This document shows, in pieces, positions 1 to 8,026 of a stretch of DNA of 19,194 nt. The notes under the pieces are model-generated. The model did no database searches, was not told the origin of the DNA, and saw nothing but the letters and a program-made list of their open reading frames with translations. The translations under genes and the position numbers were made by a program. Source of the stretch: Bacteroidales bacterium (lineage in GTDB: Bacteria; Bacteroidota; Bacteroidia; Bacteroidales; UBA12077). The stretch is taken from assembly GCA_003446015.1 (NCBI GenBank), contig DMBU01000012.1, forward strand, positions 1-19,194. The letters are read 5' to 3'. Each line of letters begins with the position of its first letter. Positions within the stretch are counted from its first letter, which is position 1.

Positions 1-13
1 AAGAAACACTAAG

Positions 14-26
14 ACTTTTCGGACAG
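14..26. repeat. 13-bp motif, inverted partner at the right edge
   Basis: The 13 bases ACTTTTCGGACAG are the exact reverse complement of positions 19080-19092. The motif lies just past the 3' end of the short-chain dehydrogenase gene. It may be part of a dispersed intergenic repeat rather than a true terminal repeat, because both copies sit close to the arbitrary window edges. The match is seen directly; its meaning is unknown. Confidence 0.4.
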
Positions 27-34
27 TATCTTTT

Positions 35-748
35 TTATGGAGTAGAGCTACTTACAGGTATTATCTTTCCATTAAAATATGTACTTCCGTTAATTGCAAA
101 TTCATAAATAAAATGAGCCATTTCTTCAGCATTTATTGGAGCTTTATAATCAGGGAAAGCCAACTTTAACATCTCAGTATTTACAGAACCTAAAGCCAGG
201 CAATTTACCTTGATAGGATCGTTTTTAAATTCCTCTGCCAGACATTCTGTTAAATTGGCCAATGCGGCTTTACTTGCACTATAAAAGGCTAAACCAGAAA
301 ATTTAGAGCTTCCTTGATAGCCCCCCATACTAGAAATATTTACGATATGACTTAATTTGCTTTCTTTTAAAAGCGGAATCAAATCTTGTATTAGTATGGC
401 ATGACTAATTAAATTTATGTTAAGCATTTTTTGAATATCGTCAATATCAGTATCTGCAAAAGGTTTCGATATTAAAAGACCTGCATTATTAATTAAAATA
501 TCAACGCTGTTTACATATTTTAAAATTTCGTTTTTAAGCTTATTCCTAACGTTATTTGGATTTTCCAGATCAAATACAATCGTTCTGAGTTTACTTCTTA
601 AATCTTGCCTAATACATTCGTTCTTTAGTTCCTTAAGCAGATTTTCGCTACGGGCAATGGCTATAACAGTATTATTTTCTTCACTTGCAAATAGCTTTGA
701 CAACTGATATCCAATCCCTTTACTTGCTCCGGTAATAACTATATTCAT
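35..748 (-). CDS. Short-chain dehydrogenase/reductase (SDR)
   Basis: This is a 237-residue classical SDR, a cytosolic NAD(P)H-dependent oxidoreductase of unknown substrate. The Rossmann glycine motif TGASKGIG is at residues 6-13. NNAG is at 87-90, the catalytic Ser at about 139-140, and the YxxxK pair is Tyr156/Lys160. The length is normal for classical SDRs. There is no signal peptide. The C-terminus ends in a Ser/Thr-Pro tail. The gene diverges from the outer-membrane protein gene at 816 across a 67-bp AT-rich spacer and looks monocistronic. The fold and cofactor use are secure, but the substrate cannot be read from the sequence. Confidence 0.9.
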   Translation of the reverse strand: MNIVITGASKGIGYQLSKLFASEENNTVIAIARSENLLKELKNECIRQDLRSKLRTIVFDLENPNNVRNKLKNEILKYVNSVDILINNAGLLISKPFADTDIDDIQKMLNINLISHAILIQDLIPLLKESKLSHIVNISSMGGYQGSSKFSGLAFYSASKAALANLTECLAEEFKNDPIKVNCLALGSVNTEMLKLAFPDYKAPINAEEMAHFIYEFAINGSTYFNGKIIPVSSSTP

Positions 749-788
749 AAATTTGCCTTATATTTAAATATTATTTTTTGTGATTTAA

Positions 789-796
789 TAAATTTG
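789..796 (+). promoter_or_regulatory. Possible -7 box for the gene at 816
   Basis: TAAATTTG matches the Bacteroidota -7 consensus TAnnTTTG and lies 19 bases before the ATG at 816. No TTTG is found at the usual 19-20-base distance upstream, so this is a half-supported promoter only. Confidence 0.3.
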
Positions 797-815
797 TAAT
801 GTAAAAATAGCATTT

Positions 816-1433
816 ATGAAAATGATTAAATCAATTTTTTTAATAATTATCTTATTTATTTCTTTAAATAATCAGCTTAATGCGCAGAAGAAAAAGGATG
901 CAGAAACTGAACCTAAGGAAGAATTAAAGGAGCCATATTTTTTTTGGGGAGGATCATTATGGTTAGGTTTCGGAACTTATACCTATGTTGATGTTAACCT
1001 TATGTTTGGAACTCAATTAACTGAACGACTTAGCCTTGGAATAAGTGGTAAGTATCAGTATTACAATCAAAAAGGATCTGTTGCAGACAATTTTAATACT
1101 TTTGAAACAAGCGTCTACGGAGGTAGTATCTTCTCTCAATTTCAAGTAATAAAGGATTTTAGGAATCTCTTTAAAGTAAAAGGTCACAGCGGTATTATCG
1201 CCCATGCCGAATATGAGTTTTTAAATACAAAATACAATTATATTTTTTTTAATGATCCTGACTCATACAGATCAAGGTACTGGCTACATAACATTTTAAT
1301 AGGAGGAGGGTATTTTCAGCAGATGGGTAAAAAAACTAAATCATACATCATACTTCTTTGGAACATCAATAACACAGCTGATAATCCATATATATATCCA
1401 CAATTCAGAATTGGATTCTCGGTAGCAATTTAA
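816..1433 (+). CDS. Predicted secreted outer-membrane beta-barrel protein, function unknown
   Basis: The 205-residue protein starts with a clear signal peptide: a Lys-containing start, a hydrophobic core at about 5-18, and a likely cut after the LNAQ motif near residue 24. A short charged Lys/Glu-rich linker follows, about residues 25-39. The rest is rich in alternating aromatic and small residues, in stretches suited to about eight amphipathic beta strands. It ends in an aromatic/hydrophobic strand (FRIGFSVAI), as in outer-membrane barrels. I do not recognise a named family. The ATG at 816 has a second in-frame ATG two codons later, so the start may shift by two residues. The gene converges on the receiver gene and overlaps it by 4 bases at the stops. 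Confidence 0.7.
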   Translation: MKMIKSIFLIIILFISLNNQLNAQKKKDAETEPKEELKEPYFFWGGSLWLGFGTYTYVDVNLMFGTQLTERLSLGISGKYQYYNQKGSVADNFNTFETSVYGGSIFSQFQVIKDFRNLFKVKGHSGIIAHAEYEFLNTKYNYIFFNDPDSYRSRYWLHNILIGGGYFQQMGKKTKSYIILLWNINNTADNPYIYPQFRIGFSVAI

Positions 1434-1807
1434 TTTCCAAGATATTTTGACATGATTGTTAACAGGTATTCGGGACGAATAGGTTTTGAGATGTAATCGT
1501 CGCAGCCGGCTTCGATACTTGCTGCTTCATCTTCTTCCATTGCGTAGGCAGTTTGGGCGACAATAGGTAAGTTGGGAAAATCTTTTTTTATTTCAATGGT
1601 AGCTTCAAGTCCATTTAAATCTGGCATTTTTATATCCATTAAAACAATATCTACTTTTTCTGAATTACAAATATCAATAGTTTCTCTACCTGTTTTTGTC
1701 CAGATTACTTTTGCTCCGGTTGGTTTTAAAACAGCTTTTAAGAACAAATAATTTATTTGTTCATCTTCAGCAATAACAACCACTTTATCTTCCCAATTTC
1801 TATGCAT
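1430..1807 (-). CDS. Stand-alone CheY-like receiver protein
   Basis: This 125-residue protein is a single response-regulator receiver domain with no output domain. The acidic pocket is Glu14/Asp15, the phosphoacceptor Asp58 sits in LMDIKMP, the switch Thr is at 86 and the invariant Lys108 lies in SKPI. The sequence resembles receivers found at the C-terminus of hybrid histidine kinases. It therefore probably relays phosphate from or to a kinase encoded elsewhere; no kinase is present in the window. Its start lies 65 bases downstream of the sucD terminator. The stop codon shares the TTAA at 1430-1433 with the convergent gene. Confidence 0.88.
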   Translation of the reverse strand: MHRNWEDKVVVIAEDEQINYLFLKAVLKPTGAKVIWTKTGRETIDICNSEKVDIVLMDIKMPDLNGLEATIEIKKDFPNLPIVAQTAYAMEEDEAASIEAGCDDYISKPIRPEYLLTIMSKYLGN

Positions 1808-1871
1808 TAGCTAAATGTAATCTCATTTACAACTACTTAAAAGTTTTTTTGATCTATATTAATATAAAATA

Positions 1872-1893
1872 AGCGGATAAAAATTTATCCGCT
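1872..1893 (-). terminator. Rho-independent terminator after sucD
   Basis: A perfect 10-bp inverted repeat (AGCGGATAAA / TTTATCCGCT) with a 2-base centre lies 18 bases past the sucD stop. On the minus strand it is followed by a T-rich run (TATTTTAT). It separates sucD from the receiver gene. Confidence 0.75.
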
Positions 1894-1910
1894 ATTTATA
1901 TAATAATGTA

Positions 1911-2783
1911 TTATTGTTTTAGGACTTCAAACATTTTTTTACCTATCTCAGCAGGAGATTCAACAACATGAATTCCGCAATCGCTCATGATTTTCATTTT
2001 AGCGGCTGCAGTATCAGCTTTACCTCCGATTATTGCTCCGGCATGTCCCATCCTTCTTCCTTTTGGTGCAGTTTTACCGGCTATAAAACCCACTACCGGT
2101 TTAGTTCCGTTTTCTTTAATCCATTCGGCTGCTTCAGCTTCCATGTTTCCACCAATTTCGCCAATTAAAATTATTCCTTCAGTTTCCGGATCATTCATAA
2201 GCAATTTTACGGCATCTAATGTTGTTGTGCCGATAATTGGATCGCCACCAATACCAATACATGTTGATTGTCCTAAACCAACTTTTGTAACTTGATCAAC
2301 AGCTTCGTAAGTTAATGTCCCGGAGCGAGAAACAACACCAATTGTTCCTTTTTTATGGATGAATCCTGGCATAATACCCACTTTGGCTTCGCCAGGCGTA
2401 ATAATTCCAGGGCAATTGGGTCCTATCATTCTACAATCCTTATTCTTAAGGAATTCTTTTACCTTAATCATATCAGATGTAGGGATGCCTTCGGTAATGG
2501 TAACAATAACTTTTATACCAGCATCAGCTGCTTCCATAATTGCATCAGCTGAAAATGCAGGTGGTACAAAAATAAGTGAAACATCAGCTCCGGTTGCTTT
2601 AACAGCATCTTCAACAGTATTGAAAACAGGTTTGTTCAAATGTAACTGCCCTCCCTTACCAGGAGTAACTCCACCAACAACATTGGTTCCATAATCAATC
2701 ATTTGTTGCGCATGAAAACTTCCTTCGCTGCCAGTAAAACCTTGTATTATAACTTTCGAATTTTTATTTACTAATACACTCAT
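1911..2783 (-). CDS. sucD: Succinyl-CoA synthetase (succinate-CoA ligase) alpha subunit
   Basis: The alpha subunit of the TCA-cycle enzyme that interconverts succinyl-CoA and succinate with formation of ATP or GTP. At 290 residues it is full length for the family. The N-terminal CoA-binding Rossmann domain has GFTGSEGSFH at 15-24. The MIGPNCPG motif is at 119-126 and SRSGTLTYE at 152-160. The active-site phosphohistidine is His247 in GHAGAIIGG. The beta subunit gene sucC is not in this window, so the two subunits are unlinked here or sucC lies elsewhere. The gene has its own consensus promoter and terminator and appears to be transcribed alone. Confidence 0.97.
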   Translation of the reverse strand: MSVLVNKNSKVIIQGFTGSEGSFHAQQMIDYGTNVVGGVTPGKGGQLHLNKPVFNTVEDAVKATGADVSLIFVPPAFSADAIMEAADAGIKVIVTITEGIPTSDMIKVKEFLKNKDCRMIGPNCPGIITPGEAKVGIMPGFIHKKGTIGVVSRSGTLTYEAVDQVTKVGLGQSTCIGIGGDPIIGTTTLDAVKLLMNDPETEGIILIGEIGGNMEAEAAEWIKENGTKPVVGFIAGKTAPKGRRMGHAGAIIGGKADTAAAKMKIMSDCGIHVVESPAEIGKKMFEVLKQ

Positions 2784-2806
2784 TTGTATTTCTATTTTAG
2801 GAAAAT

Positions 2807-2837
2807 CAAAAATACATTAAAATATACTAAACACAAA
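2807..2837 (-). promoter_or_regulatory. Bacteroidota-type promoter of sucD
   Basis: On the minus strand TTTG (2834-2837) is separated by 19 bases from TATTTTTG (2807-2814). This is an exact match to the published Bacteroides primary-sigma consensus TTTG / TAnnTTTG. The expected start of transcription is near 2800, giving a leader of roughly 15-20 bases before the ATG at 2783. Confidence 0.75.
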
Positions 2838-2864
2838 GTCCATTTAAGTAAACAATCTGATAAA

Positions 2865-3338
2865 TTATTCGAAACCTGTTTTTGTATTTTTAGTATCAAA
2901 AGTTCTAAACTCAATTAAAACACCCAAACAAAATCTCTCGGCAGAACTGGAAAACTTTTTTTCAGCATCTGAAGTTATTTCTATAATTAGATTTCGAGTG
3001 TTTTCATTTTTAAAATACAAATAGTTTTCAAATTTGTAATTTGAATTATCATACAGAACTATTTTTTTTGGATTATCTTCTTTTACCCTTATTTTTATTT
3101 TACCAAGTTTCTTATCACCTTGTACTGAAATATAGTATTCCTCATCACCATATACAGTTATAGAAAATTCGGAACTCATTCCCTGAGTGAATAATGCACT
3201 TCGTGATTGTCTGCTAAAAAAGAAGGATTCATCTGCCCAGCGACAATTGTTAACATGATAATCTGTACAATCCTGGGCATAAGCAACAAATGAGCTTATG
3301 GAGATTGCTATAGCAAAAAATATTTTAATACTTTTCAT
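2865..3338 (-). CDS. Small secreted protein, function unknown
   Basis: A 157-residue protein with a signal peptide (hydrophobic core about 6-18) and a likely cut after YAQ near residue 22. The mature part begins with Cys24 and Cys32, which could form a disulfide; a third Cys is at 137. A predicted beta-rich region follows, with the motif SRSALFTQGMSSEFSITVYGDEEYYISV-like spread over residues 45-72, alternating polar and hydrophobic residues. I do not recognise a named domain. It is the third gene of a minus-strand run after the ABC transporter and the lipoprotein, and starts 11 bases after the lipoprotein stop, so co-transcription is likely. A partner role with the lipoprotein or transporter is inference from position. 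Confidence 0.7.
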   Translation of the reverse strand: MKSIKIFFAIAISISSFVAYAQDCTDYHVNNCRWADESFFFSRQSRSALFTQGMSSEFSITVYGDEEYYISVQGDKKLGKIKIRVKEDNPKKIVLYDNSNYKFENYLYFKNENTRNLIIEITSDAEKKFSSSAERFCLGVLIEFRTFDTKNTKTGFE

Positions 3339-3349
3339 GATTACTTAGT

Positions 3350-4261
3350 TTAAAGATTATTTTCAACTATTTTCTGTCTAATCTCGATAACTTTTGATTT
3401 AAGCTCAAGATATTCCTGTTCCGATAGAATTATTTTTTTACCACCCTTTAGAATCATTTTATTATCTTCTCCACGTTCCATAGTTGTTTCAGAATCTTCA
3501 TTCTCTGAGAATTTTTCAAATACCTCATAAATACTATTCAATAAATCAATGGCTACTTTTGTATTTTCATCGTTATGATATTTATTGGCATATTTAATTA
3601 AATTAGTAAATGAATGTTTTTGTTCAACAATTCTTTGAATAACCGGATTTGTATCGGAATACTTATCAACAAGGTTTAAAGCAATATAAAGTCCTTCTAT
3701 ATAACTTGCAGTTGTAATATTCGATAAGGTTTTATCTTTATTATTTTGCAGTAAATAATCTACAATTTTAGTAGAGTATTGATCTGATATGAAGATTAAA
3801 GAGTCTTGATTATTTAAGTTATTTTTAACTCTGTTTAAGAAATCTTCCTGAAATGGGAGCTTAATTCTAAGATCACTACTTAATTTAGTAATAACCTCAA
3901 TGTACTTATATGCATCACTTGTTTTATTAAATAAAGTCATATACGATAAGTCTGCCAGATAAATTCCGAGAGCAAAAGTTTTTGACTTTGTATCAATATA
4001 ATTTGATACGTTTTCTGTAGAATTAACTAGATCAGTCCTAAAAATAAGTTCTGCATCTTTTTTTATAAATGAAAACATTTCCTGAGATGACGGGAAACTA
4101 TAAAATACAAGGTCTTCACCACTTGCTAATAAAGAATCAGATATAGCCTGCGAATCAATATCATCCGTAGTATTTTTATTAGGATCACTTTTACATGAGA
4201 AATTTATTAACCCAACTATAATGGATATTACTACAACTGTTAAAAATGATTTTCTTTTCAT
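3350..4261 (-). CDS. Predicted lipoprotein, function unknown
   Basis: The ATG at 4261 is chosen because it puts a normal signal sequence at the N-terminus: MKRK, a hydrophobic core at 6-19, then Cys23 as the lipidated residue. An upstream in-frame ATG at 4354 would add 31 basic residues and overlap the ABC gene. The 303-residue product has a low-complexity acidic linker after Cys23 (to about 40) and then a mostly helical, Leu/Lys/Asn/Asp-rich body with no recognised motif. The C-terminal third contains a charged helix (about 250-300). It sits 49 bases after the ABC transporter and 11 bases before the small secreted protein gene, as the middle gene of the run. It may be a periplasmic or outer-membrane partner of the transporter, which is inference. 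Confidence 0.72.
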   Translation of the reverse strand: MKRKSFLTVVVISIIVGLINFSCKSDPNKNTTDDIDSQAISDSLLASGEDLVFYSFPSSQEMFSFIKKDAELIFRTDLVNSTENVSNYIDTKSKTFALGIYLADLSYMTLFNKTSDAYKYIEVITKLSSDLRIKLPFQEDFLNRVKNNLNNQDSLIFISDQYSTKIVDYLLQNNKDKTLSNITTASYIEGLYIALNLVDKYSDTNPVIQRIVEQKHSFTNLIKYANKYHNDENTKVAIDLLNSIYEVFEKFSENEDSETTMERGEDNKMILKGGKKIILSEQEYLELKSKVIEIRQKIVENNL

Positions 4262-4310
4262 ATGATTTAATTTAATGATTTTTAAGACTTTTCTAAATTT
4301 AAAAAAAACT

Positions 4311-7300
4311 TTACACTTTACGAAATAATTTGTTTTTAGCATATTTAGTAACAATATTAAAAGGCTTAATGTTTACCAATTTAATATTATCAAGTAGTAG
4401 GCTCAGGTATAATATCAAACTTATAATCCAGATAATTAAGACATTAAAATATGTAGTTGAGAAATACTGATTCCCAAGCTTTTTTACGGCAGAGTAAAAA
4501 TGAGTTCTTCCGAAGCTATTGGATGGTGTCATAAAGATTGGCTCGTATCGTCGAATTATTTTATTTTCTTTAATAAATAGTTTCTCTGAGTCATCATTCT
4601 TTAATACCATATTTGCAATTGCCTCGTTGTAAAACTCTTTTTTGAAGTTAATGTATTGTTCCTGGTTATTAGATTGAATGACAATTTCCTGTGTAATTAA
4701 ATCTCTCTTGTATAGTATTTTATCGAGATAATCTGAATAGAATAGTTTTGAAAAATCAAGAAAGCTTTGAAATTTATTTAATCGTTGATTTAAAGCAAGG
4801 TTTTCTATTCCTATTATTCGTGCTTCTGTATTAGGAATATCAATTAAAGAATTCCTCATCGTTTTACTGATTGTTTCGGACAGTTTGTTAATTTTTTGCA
4901 AATCATTCCCAGTAATAGTTATTGTTCTCCATTCGTCCAAAAGAGAAGCAATCTTAGGGATAAGAAAATTTAATTTATATGAAACATCACTTTCAAGTTT
5001 ATCAATATCAAAGTAGTTCTTTTCATAGGTATTGTCAACAAAATGAGATACTGCTAATGCTTCAAAGGCCCATCTCGATGGCATGAGATCTGCAACAAGA
5101 GGAGGGTATTCTTTTGTTGTGAGTGAGCTATGTAATTTATCAAATTTTACAATTGTTCCACTTAATAATATTTGCGGAATAATTAAAAATGGTATTAAGA
5201 TATAAATTGCGATAACAGATCTTAAATTGGCAGAAATAACTAATCCTAAGATATTGGCAAAACAACCGGTGGAGAATAGAACTAACCAGTACTGAAAGGT
5301 TAAACCTTTTATTTCAAGAATATAATTTGCAATAAGAACATAAGTAATACTTTGGATGGCAGTCAATATAAAAAGAAATGCGACCTTTGAGTTTATATAG
5401 CTAAATCTGCTTAGATTAAGAAATTTTTCACGCATTAAGATTTTCTGATCTTTAATAATTTCTTCAGCGCTTATTAATAAACCGATAAACAGTGAAACAA
5501 TTATACTCATTAATATAAATGCCGTAATATTTAGGTTTTCACTAAAAATATAGGCTTTGGGATTGCTACTTGTACCAATGTTATATTTAGTAAAGAAACC
5601 CAGTATTGTGGCTAATAATGGAGCTTCAATTAATCCTATGAGCAGATATTGGGTATTAGATAATTTTGATAATAAATTTCTTTTGCTAAAAATTGAAAAT
5701 TGTTTGAATGAACCCGGGATTTTAAAATGAACTAAAGGGAGTTCTTTGATTTTATCAAATACCTTAATTTCATCTCGCTTATTCTCGTTAAATATCGTAT
5801 ACCATTCTTCGGGTGGAACTTTTCTTTCTAAGGTGTACCGACCTTCTTCATTTATTGTTTTTTCTTCAATAATCTCAAGAATCAATTCGGGGTTTACATT
5901 TCCACAACTTGTACATTCTTTTTCTGAAGGATTAATCTGATTGCTTAGTGTTTTAAAATACACGAGTGCATCCAATGCATCACCCGTATAAACTACATAT
6001 CCTTTATCATCTAAAACAATGAGTTGATCAATTAATTTAAATATTTCTGATGATGGCTGATGAATATTTATGATCACAAGTTTACCTCGAAGAGTCTGTT
6101 CACGAAGTGTATTTACAAGATTTGTGGAATCATTAGATGATAAACCCGAAGTAGGCTCGTCAACAAATAGTATAGCAGGTTCACGCATTAACTCCATTCC
6201 AATGTTTAACCTTTTACGTTGTCCTCCACTAATTATTTTACGAACTTCGGTACCTACTTTTAAATCTTTGATGTCATATAAATCTAGTTCTTCGAGTACA
6301 TTTTCAACTGTTTTTTTAATTTTTTCTTCAGAATAATCACTAAAACAAAGTTTTGCGTTAAAATATAAGTTTTGGTAAACAGTAAGCTCTTCGAAAAGAA
6401 AATCATCTTGTGGAACATGACCAATAACACCTTTAATTTTTTCTTTTGCTTGATGCAAATCAATTCCGTTTATAAGTACCTGTCCGCTGCTGGGTTTTAA
6501 GTTTCCATTTAAAAGATTTAGAAGTGTAGATTTTCCTGCTCCACTGGGTCCAATAATCGCAACAAATAAGTGTGATTCAGATTTAAAGGAGAATTTCTTT
6601 ATTCCATTTTTTGAGTTTGGATATTGAAACTCCACATCAGAAACTTCAAAAGTTATTTTTTTAAAATCAGGATTATCAGTTAGTTTTATTCCAATTTCGG
6701 TATAATAAATGGGCTTTAGCTTAATATTCTGAAAACCTACTTTATAACTCGATATTGAGTTACCTTTTTGAAAGGCATATATTTTATTTGGTTTTATTTC
6801 TTTATTATTTCTGAAAAGCTTTTGTTGTCCATCGTAGTAAAACCAGATTGAGTTTATTGATTTAATTTGAAGCAAGCATATATTCCCTTCCAGGTGTTCT
6901 CTATAAATATGCTTGTACTCTGAGTTACCTGGATTTTTGTTATTATTAATGATTATAAAGTTTTTTTTCTCAGGAATATCTTTCCAGGGACTAAGAACAA
7001 ATTTTTTCAGATTATAAAACTCCTTCTCATTTAGATTGAATGAAATGGCAATTGTTTCTATAAAATCAAATTCTTCAGGTAAAATATTTTCTTTAAATCT
7101 TACAATCTCCAATAATAAAATAACAAACAAATACTTCTCGCGTAATAACAGTTCTTTATTCACTGAATTTATTAAACGTATTGCTTTTACAGCCCTAAGA
7201 GAAGCTTTCTTAAGAAAATTTTCAACGGTATTTGTATTTTGTTGATTTACATAAAAATCATACACGTAAAGAAATTGTTCGACAAACTCATCTTTTGTAT

Positions 7301-7415
7301 GATTATTTAGGTAGGCGTTTATGAGTTCCCTGGTTCTTACCTGATCTGTTTTTTTATCAATATTCGAAAATAATGAGCATAATCTTATTATGGTTTTTAA
7401 AACAGGATCTGACAT
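4311..7415 (-). CDS. ABCG-order ABC transporter (ATPase fused to ABC-2 permease) with extra N-terminal domains
   Basis: This 1034-residue inner-membrane protein has the order N-terminal extension, ATPase, permease. Residues 1-145 are helical and acidic, like TerB-type domains. Residues 165-240 are a small beta-rich stretch resembling a degenerate FHA-like domain. The ATPase has Walker A GPSGAGKST at 289-297, the signature ISGGQRKR at 395-402, Walker B ILFVDEP at 415-421 and the switch His452. A CTSCG motif follows at 501-505. Membrane segments lie near 590-608, 632-650, 676-698, 709-728 and 734-755. A roughly 230-residue extracytoplasmic region precedes the last segment near 990-1008. This order is that of ABCG/White proteins and of mycobacterial Rv1747. 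The direction and substrate are unknown. It is the first gene of a run with a lipoprotein and a secreted protein and diverges from a receiver gene. Confidence 0.9.
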   Translation of the reverse strand: MSDPVLKTIIRLCSLFSNIDKKTDQVRTRELINAYLNNHTKDEFVEQFLYVYDFYVNQQNTNTVENFLKKASLRAVKAIRLINSVNKELLLREKYLFVILLLEIVRFKENILPEEFDFIETIAISFNLNEKEFYNLKKFVLSPWKDIPEKKNFIIINNNKNPGNSEYKHIYREHLEGNICLLQIKSINSIWFYYDGQQKLFRNNKEIKPNKIYAFQKGNSISSYKVGFQNIKLKPIYYTEIGIKLTDNPDFKKITFEVSDVEFQYPNSKNGIKKFSFKSESHLFVAIIGPSGAGKSTLLNLLNGNLKPSSGQVLINGIDLHQAKEKIKGVIGHVPQDDFLFEELTVYQNLYFNAKLCFSDYSEEKIKKTVENVLEELDLYDIKDLKVGTEVRKIISGGQRKRLNIGMELMREPAILFVDEPTSGLSSNDSTNLVNTLREQTLRGKLVIINIHQPSSEIFKLIDQLIVLDDKGYVVYTGDALDALVYFKTLSNQINPSEKECTSCGNVNPELILEIIEEKTINEEGRYTLERKVPPEEWYTIFNENKRDEIKVFDKIKELPLVHFKIPGSFKQFSIFSKRNLLSKLSNTQYLLIGLIEAPLLATILGFFTKYNIGTSSNPKAYIFSENLNITAFILMSIIVSLFIGLLISAEEIIKDQKILMREKFLNLSRFSYINSKVAFLFILTAIQSITYVLIANYILEIKGLTFQYWLVLFSTGCFANILGLVISANLRSVIAIYILIPFLIIPQILLSGTIVKFDKLHSSLTTKEYPPLVADLMPSRWAFEALAVSHFVDNTYEKNYFDIDKLESDVSYKLNFLIPKIASLLDEWRTITITGNDLQKINKLSETISKTMRNSLIDIPNTEARIIGIENLALNQRLNKFQSFLDFSKLFYSDYLDKILYKRDLITQEIVIQSNNQEQYINFKKEFYNEAIANMVLKNDDSEKLFIKENKIIRRYEPIFMTPSNSFGRTHFYSAVKKLGNQYFSTTYFNVLIIWIISLILYLSLLLDNIKLVNIKPFNIVTKYAKNKLFRKV

Positions 7416-7537
7416 AAAATTGTTATATTTACTTTCACCTTAAATTAAATTTAATATATATAATCTATAATAAATTTAATGAATAGTGCAAGTTACAACA
7501 TATCTTAGATAGAATATCACGTATAAATACCTGGATT

Positions 7538-7933
7538 ATGATTAATAAAAAGAAAGTACTGATCATAGAGGATGAAGAATTAATTCAAAAGTTCTTTGTA
7601 GAAATTTTAGAATATAAATATGAGATTCATGTTGCTGATAATGGTGAAGAAGGACTTAAGCTTGCACATGAAATTGTTCCTGATATGGTGATGCTGGATA
7701 TTATGATGCCTCAGATGGATGGCTTTGAGGTATGTTCAATTCTTAGAAAGGATAAAAAATTTGAAAAATCAATTATCATTATGGTTACAGGATTAAGTGA
7801 TCGTGATTCCAAAATGAAAGCTTTAAAAATGGGTGCTGATGATATTATTGCAAAACCATTTAATCCGATTGATGTTCGTACAAAAGTTCAGCTACTCTTT
7901 AGATTACGAGATCGTTTACTGGAATTGGAATAA
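7538..7933 (+). CDS. Stand-alone response-regulator receiver protein
   Basis: A 131-residue receiver domain with no DNA-binding or enzymatic output. Glu11/Asp12 form the acidic pocket, Asp54 in MLDIMMP is the phosphoacceptor, Thr84 is the switch residue and Lys106 in AKPF is invariant. A short basic/leucine helix at 112-131 extends past the receiver and may mediate partner contact. The gene is divergent from the ABC transporter across a 122-bp AT-rich spacer and is monocistronic, ending in a strong terminator. Shared control with, or signalling to, the transporter operon is possible but rests on position only. Confidence 0.88.
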   Translation: MINKKKVLIIEDEELIQKFFVEILEYKYEIHVADNGEEGLKLAHEIVPDMVMLDIMMPQMDGFEVCSILRKDKKFEKSIIIMVTGLSDRDSKMKALKMGADDIIAKPFNPIDVRTKVQLLFRLRDRLLELE

Positions 7934-7956
7934 GAAATAATGTTAGTAAATATAAA

Positions 7957-7982
7957 AAAGCAGATGCAAAAACATCTGCTTT
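7957..7982 (+). terminator. Rho-independent terminator after the receiver gene
   Basis: A perfect 10-bp stem (AAAGCAGATG / CATCTGCTTT) with a 6-base loop lies 24 bases after the stop at 7933. It is followed by ATTTTTAT. It should insulate the FAD/Fe-S oxidoreductase gene, which starts at 8027. Confidence 0.8.
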
Positions 7983-8026
7983 ATTTTTATGTTATTACTT
8001 TTACATTTTGAAATAAATCTTATAGA

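Noticed and set aside
1968..2694. Open frames on the plus strand opposite sucD
   Set aside because: They lie wholly inside a secure conserved gene, have no recognisable domains and follow from its codon pattern.
4262..4354. Longer N-terminus for the lipoprotein gene
   Set aside because: The extension is basic, overlaps the ABC gene's end and would bury the signal sequence; the ATG at 4261 gives a normal lipoprotein signal.
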